Shown: one piece after another, positions 29,044 through 38,064 of the stretch | How positions within the stretch are numbered: the stretch's first letter is position 1 | How the letters are laid out: every line of letters starts with the position of its first letter | Assembly (NCBI RefSeq): GCF_009755725.1 | Contig: NZ_CP046619.1 | Location: 1,364,001 to 1,428,000, forward strand | DNA: 64,000 bases | DNA from: Diaminobutyricimonas sp. LJ205 | GTDB taxonomy: Bacteria; Actinomycetota; Actinomycetes; Actinomycetales; Microbacteriaceae | Direction: 5' to 3' | Notes under the pieces: model-generated | The model's database searches: none | What the model was told of the DNA's origin: nothing | Seen by the model: the letters and a program-made list of their open reading frames with translations, nothing else | Made by a program: the position numbers and the translations under genes

Positions 29044-30240
29044 ATGAGTACTCCCTTGCGCCTCTTCACCTCTGAATCGGTTACCGAGGGTCACCCCGAC
29101 AAGATCTGCGACCAGATTTCCGACAGCATCCTCGACGCGCTGCTCGCGGTCGACCCGAAGAGCCGCGTCGCGGTGGAGACCCTCGTCACCACCGGTCTCG
29201 TGCACGTCGCCGGCGAGGTCACCACCGAGGGCTACGTCGACATCCCCGGCATCGTCCGCAAGCGCATCACCGACATCGGCTACACCTCCTCCGATGTCTG
29301 GTTCGACGGCCGTTCGTGCGGCGTGTCGGTGTCCATCGGCGGCCAGTCGCCCGACATCGCTCTGGGCGTGGATTCCGCTTACGAAGCCCGCGAAGAGGCC
29401 TCCCTCGCCGAGGACGACCGTCAGGGCGCCGGCGACCAGGGCATCATGTTCGGCTACGCGACCACCGAGACCCCGCAGCTCATGCCGATCCCGATCTGGC
29501 TGGCGCACCGGATGTCGGAGCGCCTCGCCGAGGTCCGCAAGACCGGTGCGGTGGACTACCTCCGCCCGGACGGTAAGACGCAGGCCACCGTCGGCTACGA
29601 CGGCGACCGGCCGCGCACGGTGGAGACCGTGGTGCTCAGCACCCAGCACTCCCCGCTGATCTCGACCCCGCAGTTGCGCGCCGAGATCGAGGAGCTCGTC
29701 ATCCGCCCGGTGCTGGAGACCGTCGATCTGGACTCCGCCGCCGCGCGCATCCTCGTCAACCCGACCGGCCGTTTCGAGATCGGCGGTCCGCAGGGCGACG
29801 CCGGCCTCACCGGCCGCAAGATCATCGTCGACACCTACGGCGGCGCCAGCCGGCACGGTGGCGGCGCGTTCAGTGGCAAGGACCCGTCGAAGGTCGACCG
29901 TTCCGCCGCCTACGCCATGCGCTGGGTCGCGAAGAACGCGGTCGCCGCCGGCCTTGCTGACCGGCTCGAGGTGCAGGTTGCCTATGCCATCGGCAAGGCC
30001 GCCCCGGTCGGCCTGTACGTGGAAAGCTTCGGCACCAATCACGTGAGTGACGAGATCATCATTCAGGCGATCCGGGAGGTGTTCGACCTGCGCCCGGCCG
30101 CGATCATCCGTGACCTGGACCTGCTGCGGCCGATCTACGCGCAGACCGCCACCTACGGCCACTTCGGGCGGGAGCTGCCCGATTTCACCTGGGAGAAGCT
30201 CGACCGGGTCGACGACCTGCGCACCGCCGCGAAGCTGTAG
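29044..30240 (+). CDS. metK: S-adenosylmethionine synthetase
   Basis: MetK makes S-adenosylmethionine from methionine and ATP. The product is 398 residues. Motifs are [13 protein letters not shown] at the start, [10 protein letters not shown] (central ATP motif) and [15 protein letters not shown] (P-loop-like). The ATG at 29044 begins at the conserved N-terminus, 47 bp after coaBC. That short gap shows no SAM riboswitch. priA starts 2 bases after its stop. Confidence 0.98.
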   Translation: MSTPLRLFTSESVTEGHPDKICDQISDSILDALLAVDPKSRVAVETLVTTGLVHVAGEVTTEGYVDIPGIVRKRITDIGYTSSDVWFDGRSCGVSVSIGGQSPDIALGVDSAYEAREEASLAEDDRQGAGDQGIMFGYATTETPQLMPIPIWLAHRMSERLAEVRKTGAVDYLRPDGKTQATVGYDGDRPRTVETVVLSTQHSPLISTPQLRAEIEELVIRPVLETVDLDSAAARILVNPTGRFEIGGPQGDAGLTGRKIIVDTYGGASRHGGGAFSGKDPSKVDRSAAYAMRWVAKNAVAAGLADRLEVQVAYAIGKAAPVGLYVESFGTNHVSDEIIIQAIREVFDLRPAAIIRDLDLLRPIYAQTATYGHFGRELPDFTWEKLDRVDDLRTAAKL

Positions 30241-30242
30241 CA

Positions 30243-32210
30243 ATGCCTGCGGCATCCATCGCCCGGGTGCTGATCGACTCGCCGTTGCCCCAACTCGATC
30301 GGCTGTTCGACTACCGCGTCCCGGAGAAGTTCGCCGAGGACGCGAAGCCGGGCGTTCGGGTGAAGGTGCCGCTGCGCAGCGTCGGCCGCATCGCCGACGG
30401 ATTCATCGTGGAGCTCACCGACTCGGTGGACTACACCGGTCCGCTCAGCGACCTCGACCAGGTCGTCTCCGCGGTGCCGATCCTCGCGCCCGAGGTGTGG
30501 GCGGTCGCCAGGAAGGTCGCCGACCGGGCAGCAGGCACCGCGAGCGATGTGGTGCGGGTGGCCGTGCCCACCCGTCAAGTACGGGTGGAGAAGTCGTGGC
30601 TTGCCCGCGCCGAGGCCCCCGGGCTTCCGCCGGTGGTGGCCCGCGAGATCACCGGATACGACGCCGGGCTTGCCGAGTTGATCGCGGCCGGCGGCCGGGC
30701 CGCGGTGGCGGCGGTGCCGCGGGTGATCCAGACGACCGCCGGTACCTGGGTCGGCCACTGGGCGCTCAGCATGGCCGAGGCCGCTGCGACCTCGATCGCC
30801 GCCGGCAAGTCCGCGATCCTCGCGGTGCCCGACTACCGCGATCAACGGCAGCTCGCGGCCGCGCTGGCCGAGGTGCTGCCCGCCGAGCGGATCGTGCACC
30901 TCGACGCCCGGCAGTCCAACCCCGACCGCTACCGGGCGCTGCTGCGGTGCCTCGGCGACGAGCCGCTCGCGATCATCGGCAACCGGTCGGTGGTGTACGC
31001 GCCAGCCGCCGAGCTTGGCCTGATCGCCCTGTGGGATGACGGCGACCCGCTGTTCGCGGAGCCGCTGGCGCCCTACGTGCATGCCCGCGACGCCGCCCTC
31101 GTCCGGCAGGAGCAGCAGGGCAGCGCACTGCTCTGCTTCGGCCACGCCCGCAGCACCGAGGTCGAACGACTGGTCGAGGTCGGCTGGCTGTCCGACATCC
31201 ACCCGCAGCGGATTAAAAGTCCGCGGGTTGTGCCGACGGCCCAGCAGCGCGCCGACGACCGACTCGCCGCCCAGGCCAGGATCCCGTCGTCCGCCTGGCG
31301 GGCCGCTCGAGCGGGCCTCGATGACGGTCCGGTGCTGGTGCAGGTCGCCCGACCCGGGTACGCCCCCCGGGTCGCCTGCGAGTCGTGCAGGCAGACCGCC
31401 CGCTGCGGTCGATGCGAGGGGCCGCTGGCCATGCGTCAGGCGGGCACCGCGCCCGCCTGCAGTTGGTGCGGGGCGCTGGCCATCGACTGGAGCTGCACGC
31501 ACTGCGGCGGTACCCGATTCCGGCTGGTCGGCTCAGGATCCGCGCGCACCGCAGAGGACCTCGGCCGCGCGTTCCCCGGAGTGCGGGTGATCATCGCCGA
31601 CGGCGACCACCCGGTGCTCGAGGTGGATGAGCGGCCGGCGCTGGTGATCGCCACCCGCGGGGCGGAACCGATCGCCGCCGGAGGCTACCGCGCAATCTTG
31701 CTGCTGGATGGCGAACAGATGCTCGCCCGCGAGAGCCTGCGGGTCGGTGAAGACTGCCTGCGCTGGTGGGCCAATGCCGCATCCCTCGCCGCGCCAGGCG
31801 CTCCGGCGGTCCTCGTCGGCGTCGGCGGCGCGCTGGCCACCGCGATGGCCACCTGGCGTCTCGCCGATTACACCCGCTCCGAGCTTGCCGATCGGCGCCG
31901 GCTGCGGTTCCCGCCAGCCGTGCGCGTTGCGACGGTCACCGGCGCTCCCGACGCGGTCGCGACCGCGGTCGGCGCCCTGGAGGCGACCGGGATCGATGTG
32001 CTCGGCCCGGTTGAGCTTCCGGATGGCGTGGTGCGCGGCATCATCCGCTTCGACTACGCCGCCGGGGCGACGGTCGCGTCCACCCTGCGCAGCGAGGTGA
32101 TCCGGGCCGCCACCAATCGGCGCCGGGCGGCCGCCGGGCGCGGCGGCCGGGGACCGTTGAAACCGCCGTTCCGTGTGCGTTTCGACGACGTCGAACCCTT
32201 CGCCGACTGA
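30243..32210 (+). CDS. priA: Primosomal protein N' (PriA), helicase motifs degenerate
   Basis: PriA reloads the replisome at abandoned forks. The 655-residue product keeps the N-terminal DNA-binding domain (DSPLPQLDRLFDYRVPE) and a complete zinc-binding region of four CxxC pairs (about residues 377-421: CESC, CGRC, CSWC, CTHC). The ATPase core is eroded. The expected Walker A GSGKT is replaced by a segment around IAAGKSAILAV, and the DEEH box reads WDDGD (about residue 265), although HARDAALVRQ is still recognisable. Loss of helicase motifs is known for actinobacterial PriA, so this is probably a normal, ATP-independent form. It lies 2 bases after metK and 45 before fmt. Confidence 0.9.
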   Translation: MPAASIARVLIDSPLPQLDRLFDYRVPEKFAEDAKPGVRVKVPLRSVGRIADGFIVELTDSVDYTGPLSDLDQVVSAVPILAPEVWAVARKVADRAAGTASDVVRVAVPTRQVRVEKSWLARAEAPGLPPVVAREITGYDAGLAELIAAGGRAAVAAVPRVIQTTAGTWVGHWALSMAEAAATSIAAGKSAILAVPDYRDQRQLAAALAEVLPAERIVHLDARQSNPDRYRALLRCLGDEPLAIIGNRSVVYAPAAELGLIALWDDGDPLFAEPLAPYVHARDAALVRQEQQGSALLCFGHARSTEVERLVEVGWLSDIHPQRIKSPRVVPTAQQRADDRLAAQARIPSSAWRAARAGLDDGPVLVQVARPGYAPRVACESCRQTARCGRCEGPLAMRQAGTAPACSWCGALAIDWSCTHCGGTRFRLVGSGSARTAEDLGRAFPGVRVIIADGDHPVLEVDERPALVIATRGAEPIAAGGYRAILLLDGEQMLARESLRVGEDCLRWWANAASLAAPGAPAVLVGVGGALATAMATWRLADYTRSELADRRRLRFPPAVRVATVTGAPDAVATAVGALEATGIDVLGPVELPDGVVRGIIRFDYAAGATVASTLRSEVIRAATNRRRAAAGRGGRGPLKPPFRVRFDDVEPFAD

Positions 32211-32255
32211 TGGGGAGCGACCATTGGCGCACCGTTCATCAGGGAAACTGGAACA

Positions 32256-33170
32256 ATGACTTCACTCAGGATCGTCTTCGCCGGAAGCCCCAACGCGGCG
32301 GTCCCCAGCCTGCAGCGACTGGCTCGCAGCGAGCACGAGATCGCCGCGGTGATCACCCGCGACGACTCTCCGCAGGGTCGCAAACGGGTGCTCACCCCGA
32401 CCCCCGTCGCCGACGCCGCCGAGGCGCTCGCCTTGCCGGTGATCAAGGCCAACCGGCTGAACGCCGAGGTGACCGCGCAGATTGAGGCGATCGCACCAGA
32501 CCTTGGCGTCATCGTCGCCTACGGGGGACTGGTCCGCGAACCGCTGCTCAGCCTGCCGCGCCTTGGCTGGGTGAACCTGCACTTCTCGCTGCTGCCGCGC
32601 TGGCGCGGCGCCGCCCCGGTGCAACGTGCCATCATCGCTGGCGACGAACTCACCGGCGCCGCCGTGTTCCAACTCGTCGAGGAACTCGACGCCGGCCCGG
32701 TGTACGGCACCATGACGCAACCGATCGGCCGGCACCAGACCGCCGGGCACCTGCTCGATTCGCTTGCCGACTCCGGCGCCGAACTGCTCGCCGGGGTGGT
32801 CGACGCCCTCGGCGACGGCACGGCGCGCGGTGACGAGCAGGTGGGGGATGTGACGGTGGCCCCGAAACTCGCGCTCGATGATGGACGGCTCGACTTCACC
32901 GAGACTGCGGCGGTCGTCTACAACCGGCTGCGGGGGGTCACCCCGGAACCCGGCGCATTCGCCGATGTGGAGGGCACCCGGCTGAAGATCATCGAGGCAG
33001 GCATCGCCCACGACGCGATGCCGATCGAACCAGGCTCCCTCGAACTCGTCGGGCGGCGGGTGCTGATCGGCACGGCCGACCGACCACTGGAACTGGTCCG
33101 GGTGCATCCAGCCGGCAAGAAACCCATGGACGCCGCCGCCTGGTGGCGAGGACGGCAGGCCACCCGATGA
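32256..33170 (+). CDS. fmt: Methionyl-tRNA formyltransferase
   Basis: Fmt formylates initiator Met-tRNA. The 304-residue product starts LRIVFAGSPNAAVPSL and has the folate-binding core NLHFSLLPRWRGAAPVQRAI, with the catalytic Asn/His/Asp framework and the Asp of ELDAGPVY. A C-terminal anticodon-side domain follows (AAVVYNRLRGVTPEPGAF). The ATG at 32256 has GGGAAACTGGAA upstream. Its stop overlaps the rsmB start as ATGA. Confidence 0.97.
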   Translation: MTSLRIVFAGSPNAAVPSLQRLARSEHEIAAVITRDDSPQGRKRVLTPTPVADAAEALALPVIKANRLNAEVTAQIEAIAPDLGVIVAYGGLVREPLLSLPRLGWVNLHFSLLPRWRGAAPVQRAIIAGDELTGAAVFQLVEELDAGPVYGTMTQPIGRHQTAGHLLDSLADSGAELLAGVVDALGDGTARGDEQVGDVTVAPKLALDDGRLDFTETAAVVYNRLRGVTPEPGAFADVEGTRLKIIEAGIAHDAMPIEPGSLELVGRRVLIGTADRPLELVRVHPAGKKPMDAAAWWRGRQATR

Positions 33171-34651
33171 ACAATGAACGCAGCTCTGCACGGCGCCGGT
33201 CCAATCAGAACCGTGCCGATCAGAACCGTGCCGATCAGGCCCGCACCGATCAGAACCGTACCGATCAGAACCGTGGCCAGAACGCCGGCCGGATCCAGCC
33301 GGCCAGGCAGGTTGCCTACGACGTCATCGCCGCGGTGCGATCCTCGGACGCGTACGCCAACCTGCTGCTGCCGGTGCGGATGCAGCGGGCCGCACTCGGT
33401 GCGGCCGACGCCGCCCTGGCCACCGAACTCACCTACGGCACTCTCCGCCGCATGGGCTACTACGACGCGGTGATCGAACTCGCCGCCGGGCGGGAAACCG
33501 CGAAGATCGACCCACCGATCCTCGACGTGCTCCGGCTCGGAGCGCACCAGCTGCTGTCGATGCGCGTCGCGCAGCACGCCGCGGTCGATGAGTCCGTCTC
33601 GCTGGCGCGGCAGGTGGGCTCCCGCTCGGCGACCGGTTTCGTGAACGGCGTGCTGCGCACAATCTCCCGCAGCACCCCGGATGAGTGGCTCGAGCGGGCG
33701 ACCGCCGAAACCTCCTCCGAGGATGACCGGCTCGCCACCGTGCACTCGCACCCGACCTGGGTGGTGCGCGCGCTGCGGCAGGCGCTGCGCGCCGAGAACC
33801 ACGGCGACGAGCTCGAGGAACTGCTCGACGCCGACAACACCCCGCCGCGGGTGAGCATCACCGCGCTGCCGGGCTTGAGCACAGTGGCCGACCTCGCCGG
33901 CACCACGCCGGCGCCGTACTCGCCGCTCGGCGCCGTGATCGGCTCCGGCGACCCCGCCGGGTTGCCCGCCGTCGCGGCCGGCCGCGCGCGCGTGCAGGAC
34001 GAAGGATCGCAGTTGGCCGCCCTCGCCCTCAGCCGCGCCCGCCCGGTGGAGCCGGGGGAGCGCTGGCTCGATTTGTGTGCCGGCCCGGGCGGCAAGGCGG
34101 CACTGCTCGCCGCTGAGGCGAAGGCCTCCGGTGCCCAGCTCACCGCCAACGAGATCGTGCCGGCGCGGGCGCAGCTGGTGCGGAACGCCCTCGCCGTGTT
34201 CGACCCGCCGATCGAGGTCTGGGAACAGGACGGCACCTCGATCGGCGTAGACCAGCCGGACAGCTTCGACCGGATCCTGCTTGACGCGCCCTGCACCGGC
34301 CTCGGCGCGCTGCGCCGCCGTCCCGAGGCGCGGTGGCGCAAGCAGCCGAAGGATGTCGCCGACCTGGGTCGCCTGCAGTCGGCCCTGCTGGCATCCGCAG
34401 TGGCCGCCCTGAAACCCGGCGGCATCCTCGCCTACGTGACCTGTTCGCCGCACCTCGGCGAGACCAGGTTCATCGTCGACGACGCGATCAAGCGCTCCGG
34501 TGGCAGCCTCGAAAAGCTCGATACCGCCGCCGCGCTCGCACCGGTGACCCTGCACCCGCTTGAGACCCCGGACGGCTCGCATGTGCAACTCTGGCCGCAC
34601 CGGCACGGCACCGATGCGATGTTCATACAGCTGCTTACTAAACTTGGCTAG
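33167..34651 (+). CDS. rsmB: 16S rRNA m5C967 methyltransferase RsmB (Sun/Fmu)
   Basis: RsmB methylates cytosine 967 of 16S rRNA. The 494-residue product has a NusB-like RNA-binding N-domain (ARQVAYDVIAAVRSSDAYAN onward) and a Rossmann methyltransferase domain: SAM motif LDLCAGPGGKAALLA, LDAPCTGLGALRRRPEARW and YVTCSPHLGET, with the two catalytic-loop cysteines. Between the start and the NusB-like domain lies a disordered tail of tandem NR(A/T)DQ-type pentapeptides (about residues 14-38) encoded by a 15-bp repeat. The ATG at 33167 forms ATGA with fmt. The frame is open to 33143, but that lies inside fmt. rpe follows with a one-base overlap. Confidence 0.94.
   Translation: MNNERSSARRRSNQNRADQNRADQARTDQNRTDQNRGQNAGRIQPARQVAYDVIAAVRSSDAYANLLLPVRMQRAALGAADAALATELTYGTLRRMGYYDAVIELAAGRETAKIDPPILDVLRLGAHQLLSMRVAQHAAVDESVSLARQVGSRSATGFVNGVLRTISRSTPDEWLERATAETSSEDDRLATVHSHPTWVVRALRQALRAENHGDELEELLDADNTPPRVSITALPGLSTVADLAGTTPAPYSPLGAVIGSGDPAGLPAVAAGRARVQDEGSQLAALALSRARPVEPGERWLDLCAGPGGKAALLAAEAKASGAQLTANEIVPARAQLVRNALAVFDPPIEVWEQDGTSIGVDQPDSFDRILLDAPCTGLGALRRRPEARWRKQPKDVADLGRLQSALLASAVAALKPGGILAYVTCSPHLGETRFIVDDAIKRSGGSLEKLDTAAALAPVTLHPLETPDGSHVQLWPHRHGTDAMFIQLLTKLG
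33206..33280 (+). repeat. 15-bp tandem repeat within rsmB 5' end, five units
   Basis: Units of 15 bp begin at 33206, 33221, 33236, 33251 and 33266. Units one and two are identical (CAGAACCGTGCCGAT), the third is the most diverged (CAGGCCCGCACCGAT), the fourth differs by one base, and the fifth loses its end. The repeat stays in frame and encodes QNRAD-like pentapeptides, so unit gain or loss would lengthen or shorten the tail without a frameshift. Confidence 0.9.
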
Positions 34652-35316
34652 TGCCTGTACGTATCAATCCCAGCATCCTCGCCGCCGATTTCGTCAACCT
34701 CGAGCGTGACCTGAACAGTATTCAGACCGCCGACCTGGTTCATGTCGACGTGATGGACAACCATTTCGTGCCGAATCTCACGTTCGGTCCGCAGATGGTC
34801 GGCAGGATCCAGGATGTCTCGCCGGTGCCACTCGACGTGCATCTGATGATCAGTGACGCCGACCGTTGGGCGCCCGGTTACGCCGAGCTCGGCGCCTACT
34901 CGGTGACCTTCCATGCCGAGGCCGCCGAGAACCCGGTCGCCCTCGCCCGTCGGCTGCGCGAGATCGGCGCCAGGGCAGGCATCGCGGTCAAGCCGGGAAC
35001 CGCGATCGAGCCGTACCTGGAGCTGCTGCCTGAGTTCGACCAGGTGCTCGTGATGACCGTTGAACCCGGATTCGGCGGCCAGTCCTTCATGCCCGCGGTG
35101 ATGCCCAAGCTCGGTCTGCTTCGCGACGCGGCGGCCAGGCAGGGTTTGGATGTCTGGCTGCAGGTCGATGGCGGCATCAGCGCCGACACCATCGGCATCG
35201 CCGCCGAAGCGGGCGCGAACACCTTCGTCGCCGGGTCCAGCGTGTACAACGGCAACGGCGACCCGACCGAGAACATCGCCGCCCTGCGTGCGGCCGCCGA
35301 ACAGCACAGCCACTGA
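34651..35316 (+). CDS. rpe: Ribulose-phosphate 3-epimerase
   Basis: Rpe interconverts ribulose 5-phosphate and xylulose 5-phosphate in the pentose phosphate pathway, the source of PRPP precursors. The 221-residue TIM-barrel product has VDVMDNHFVPNLTFGP with the catalytic aspartate, DVHLMI, MTVEPGFGGQSFM and VDGGI. The GTG at 34651 shares a base with the rsmB stop (TAGTG). An inverted repeat follows. Confidence 0.96.
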   Translation: MPVRINPSILAADFVNLERDLNSIQTADLVHVDVMDNHFVPNLTFGPQMVGRIQDVSPVPLDVHLMISDADRWAPGYAELGAYSVTFHAEAAENPVALARRLREIGARAGIAVKPGTAIEPYLELLPEFDQVLVMTVEPGFGGQSFMPAVMPKLGLLRDAAARQGLDVWLQVDGGISADTIGIAAEAGANTFVAGSSVYNGNGDPTENIAALRAAAEQHSH

Positions 35317-35326
35317 ACATCCCGCT

Positions 35327-35359
35327 GGTCGAGCCTGCCGAGACCCGACAGGCTCGATC
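35327..35359. repeat. REP-like inverted repeat after rpe
   Basis: TCGAGCCTG (35329-35337) pairs perfectly with CAGGCTCGA (35349-35357) around an 11-base spacer (CCGAGACCCGA), and one or two flanking pairs extend the stem. The wording (GGTCGAGCCTGCCGAGACC) is like a dispersed palindromic element that I recall seeing between genes in Microbacteriaceae. It may also act as the rpe terminator. Only this copy is evident in the window. Confidence 0.6.
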
Positions 35360-35384
35360 CGCGGCTTCTGATTGGATAGACACC

Positions 35385-35753
35385 ATGACTGACAAGACCA
35401 AGCCTGAGATCGACTTCATCGAGGGCCCCGCGCCCGAACAGCTCGTCATCACCGACCTCGAGGTCGGCGACGGCGCCGAGGCAACCCCCGGCGCGACCGT
35501 TGACGTGCACTACGTCGGCGTCGATTTCGAAACCGGCGAGGAGTTCGACTCCAGCTGGAACCGCGGCCAGTCGATCAGCTTCCCGCTGCAGGGCCTGATC
35601 AAGGGCTGGCAGGACGGCATCCCGGGGATGAAGGTCGGCGGCCGCCGCCAGCTGGTCTGCCCTCCGGCGCTCGCTTACGGCCCGGCAGGCGGCGGACACC
35701 GCCTCTCCGGACGCACGCTCGTCTTCATCATCGACCTGCTGGGCGTGAAGTAA
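35385..35753 (+). CDS. FKBP-type peptidyl-prolyl isomerase
   Basis: The 122-residue single-domain FKBP isomerises prolyl bonds. Core features are [41 protein letters not shown] and [11 protein letters not shown] at the C-terminus, where VGGRR and ALAYG line the active site. There is no signal peptide, so it should be cytoplasmic. The ATG at 35385 follows the inverted repeat. hisE starts 17 bases after the stop. It is the second proline isomerase of the window, unrelated to the membrane cyclophilin. Confidence 0.94.
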   Translation: MTDKTKPEIDFIEGPAPEQLVITDLEVGDGAEATPGATVDVHYVGVDFETGEEFDSSWNRGQSISFPLQGLIKGWQDGIPGMKVGGRRQLVCPPALAYGPAGGGHRLSGRTLVFIIDLLGVK

Positions 35754-35757
35754 CCAT

Positions 35758-35763
35758 TAGCCT
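35758..35763 (+). promoter_or_regulatory. Putative -10 box of hisE, leaderless
   Basis: TAGCCT fits TANNNT and ends 7 bases before the hisE GTG. No ribosome-binding site precedes that codon. The TTGACA at 35763-35768 overlaps this box and has no matching -10 downstream. Confidence 0.4.
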
Positions 35764-35770
35764 TGACAGC

Positions 35771-36034
35771 GTGAAGACGTTCGACTCCCTCTTCGAGGAG
35801 CTCACCGCCAAGGCCACCGCACGACCGGCCGGCTCCGGCACGGTGCAGCAGCTCGACGCGGGAGTGCACGCCATCGGCAAGAAGATCGTCGAAGAAGCCG
35901 CGGAAGTGTGGATGGCGGCCGAGTACCAGAGCGATGCCGAGACGGCTGAGGAGATCTCCCAGCTGCTCTACCACTTGCAGGTGCTCATGCTCGCGAAGGG
36001 CCTGACGCTCGAAGACGTCTACCGACATCTCTGA
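35771..36034 (+). CDS. hisE: Phosphoribosyl-ATP pyrophosphatase
   Basis: HisE hydrolyses phosphoribosyl-ATP to phosphoribosyl-AMP, the second step of histidine synthesis. The 87-residue all-helical product has the metal-binding acidic motif [18 protein letters not shown] and [14 protein letters not shown]. The GTG at 35771 begins at the conserved [11 protein letters not shown]. It is a separate gene from hisI, as usual in Actinobacteria. hisG follows after 56 bp. Confidence 0.96.
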   Translation: MKTFDSLFEELTAKATARPAGSGTVQQLDAGVHAIGKKIVEEAAEVWMAAEYQSDAETAEEISQLLYHLQVLMLAKGLTLEDVYRHL

Positions 36035-36090
36035 GCCCGCCGATCCCTTCCCACTCTTCGACCCCGCCTCACGGCGAGAAATGACATGAC

Positions 36091-36930
36091 ATGTTGCGCA
36101 TAGCGGTGCCCAATAAGGGCTCCCTGTCCGACACCGCGGTTCAGATGCTGGCCGAGGCCGGCTACGCCACCCGCCGCGACACCCGCGAGCTGACCGTCTC
36201 CGACCCCCGCAACGGGGCGGAGTTCTTCTACCTGCGTCCCCGCGACATTGCCACGTACGTCGGTTCCGGCGCGTTGGATGTCGGCATCACCGGCCGGGAC
36301 CTGCTGCTGGATTCGGGTTCGGATGCCGAGGAGCTCGCGCCCCTCAATTTCGGCGACTCCACCTTCCGGTTCGCAGGGCCCGCAGGCGAATTCACCGAAC
36401 TGTCCGAACTGCAGGACAAGCGGGTCGCGACCAGCTACGTCGGCCTGGTCGGCGCCTTCCTTGAACGCCACGGCGTGACCGCGCACCTGATCAAGCTCGA
36501 CGGCGCGGTGGAATCCGCGGTCCGACTCGGCGTCGCTGACGCCGTCGCGGACGTCGTGTCGACCGGCACCACGCTGCGCGCGCAGGGCCTGGAGATCTTC
36601 GGCCCGGTCATCCTCGAGTCCACCGCGGTGCTGATCACCGCGAAGCGCGAGCTGAACGGACTCGAGACGCTCAGCCGACGGCTGCATGGCGTGCTCGTCG
36701 CCCGGCAGTACGTGCTGATGGACTATGACCTGCCGGCGACCCTGATCGACGAGGCCGTCGCCATCACGCCCGGTCTGGAATCCCCGACCGTGTCGCCGCT
36801 GCGCGACACCGGCTGGGTCGCCGTCAGGGCCATGGTGCCCCGCACCGACACCAACCTGGTCATGGACGCCCTGTACACGCTGGGCGCCCGCGCCATCATC
36901 GTCAGCTCCATCCACGCCGCGAGGCTCTGA
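36091..36930 (+). CDS. hisG: ATP phosphoribosyltransferase, long form
   Basis: HisG joins ATP and PRPP in the first, feedback-controlled step of histidine synthesis. The 279-residue product is the long form with a C-terminal histidine-sensing ACT-like domain (about residues 205-279, [19 protein letters not shown] onward). The N-terminal catalytic domain shows [18 protein letters not shown] and [12 protein letters not shown], and the PRPP loop reads [14 protein letters not shown]. No HisZ partner is needed for this form. hisF starts one base after the stop. Confidence 0.96.
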   Translation: MLRIAVPNKGSLSDTAVQMLAEAGYATRRDTRELTVSDPRNGAEFFYLRPRDIATYVGSGALDVGITGRDLLLDSGSDAEELAPLNFGDSTFRFAGPAGEFTELSELQDKRVATSYVGLVGAFLERHGVTAHLIKLDGAVESAVRLGVADAVADVVSTGTTLRAQGLEIFGPVILESTAVLITAKRELNGLETLSRRLHGVLVARQYVLMDYDLPATLIDEAVAITPGLESPTVSPLRDTGWVAVRAMVPRTDTNLVMDALYTLGARAIIVSSIHAARL

Positions 36931-36931
36931 C

Positions 36932-37693
36932 ATGTCGGTCGCAGTCCGGGTCATCCCGTGCCTCGACGTCGCCGATGGCCGGGTCGTGAAGGGCGTCAAC
37001 TTCCTGAACCTGCGTGACGCGGGCGACCCGATCGAACTGGCCCGCAAGTACTACGAGCAGGGTGCCGACGAGATCACCTTCCTCGATGTCACCGCCACCG
37101 TCGACAACCGGGCAACCACCTACGACGTGGTCCGCGCGACCGCCGAGCAGGTGTTCATCCCGCTCACCGTCGGCGGGGGAGTGCGCAGCACCGACGACGT
37201 CGCCCGGCTGCTGGCCAGCGGCGCCGACAAGGTGGGCGTGAACAGCGCCGCGATCGCGCGTCCCGATCTGCTCGGCGAGATCGCCGACCGGTTCGGCGCG
37301 CAGGTGCTGGTGCTGTCGCTGGATGTCAAGCGCTCCGAGCGCACCGCATCCGGCTTCGTGGTGACCACCCACGGCGGCCGACGGGAGACCGACCTCGACG
37401 CGCTCGACTGGGCCCGCGAGGCGATCGAACGCGGCGCTGGCGAACTGCTGGTCAACTCGATCGACGCGGACGGCACCAAACAGGGCTTCGACCTCGAACT
37501 GATCGGCGCCATGCGCGAGCTGAGCAGTGTGCCGGTGATCGCCTCGGGCGGCGCCGGGGCAGTCGAGCACTTCGCGCCGGCCATCACCGCCGGCGCCGAC
37601 GCGGTGCTCGCGGCATCCGTGTTCCACAACGCCGAACTGACCGTCGGCGACGTCAAGGCGGCGTTGAACGCCGCGGGAGTAGCCACCAGATGA
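36932..37693 (+). CDS. hisF: Imidazole glycerol phosphate synthase cyclase subunit
   Basis: HisF forms imidazole glycerol phosphate and AICAR with ammonia from its partner HisH, which is not encoded here. The 253-residue TIM barrel has [20 protein letters not shown] with the catalytic aspartate, [28 protein letters not shown] with the second aspartate, and [13 protein letters not shown]. Its stop overlaps hisI as ATGA. Confidence 0.97.
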   Translation: MSVAVRVIPCLDVADGRVVKGVNFLNLRDAGDPIELARKYYEQGADEITFLDVTATVDNRATTYDVVRATAEQVFIPLTVGGGVRSTDDVARLLASGADKVGVNSAAIARPDLLGEIADRFGAQVLVLSLDVKRSERTASGFVVTTHGGRRETDLDALDWAREAIERGAGELLVNSIDADGTKQGFDLELIGAMRELSSVPVIASGGAGAVEHFAPAITAGADAVLAASVFHNAELTVGDVKAALNAAGVATR

Positions 37694-38064
37694 CTGACGA
37701 ACTGACCGCCGAGACCGCCCAGGCCGTCATTGACAGCGCCCGCTTCGCTGAGGACGGGCTGATGCCCGCGATCATCCAGCAGGAGGGCACCAAGGACGTG
37801 CTGATGCTCGGCTACATGGATGCCGAGGCGCTGAAGCGCACCCTGACCTCCGGTCGCGTCACCTTCTGGAGCCGCTCCCGGCAGGAATACTGGCGCAAGG
37901 GCGACACCTCCGGGCACGTCCAGTACGTGCGCGGGGCTGCGCTCGACTGCGACTCCGACACGCTGCTGGTCACCGTCGAGCAGATCGGTGCCGCCTGCCA
38001 CACCGGCGCACACGCCTGCTTCGACGTGCACCCGCTGAACCCGGTGCTGGGACAGGCCGAATGA
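37690..38064 (+). CDS. hisI: Phosphoribosyl-AMP cyclohydrolase
   Basis: HisI opens the adenine ring of phosphoribosyl-AMP. The 124-residue product has [34 protein letters not shown] and the zinc/magnesium region [10 protein letters not shown] and [11 protein letters not shown] with the metal-binding cysteines. It is a stand-alone hisI. The ATG overlaps hisF, and its stop overlaps trpE as ATGA, linking the his and trp genes translationally. Confidence 0.97.
   Translation: MTDELTAETAQAVIDSARFAEDGLMPAIIQQEGTKDVLMLGYMDAEALKRTLTSGRVTFWSRSRQEYWRKGDTSGHVQYVRGAALDCDSDTLLVTVEQIGAACHTGAHACFDVHPLNPVLGQAE

Noticed and set aside
33206-33280. Possible CRISPR array
   Set aside because: The units are contiguous 15-mers without spacers and are in frame with rsmB. 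No cas genes are present, and no other regular array was seen.
33174-33473. Frame with repeated PIRTV pentapeptides
   Set aside because: It is the shadow reading of the 15-bp tandem repeat in rsmB, whose own frame carries clear methyltransferase motifs.
35763-35768. TTGACA as a -35 box
   Set aside because: It lies immediately before the hisE start codon, and no -10 box follows at the right distance except inside hisE.
38000-38060. Trp attenuator upstream of trpE
   Set aside because: The region is the coding end of hisI, with no tandem Trp codons and no terminator/antiterminator pair.
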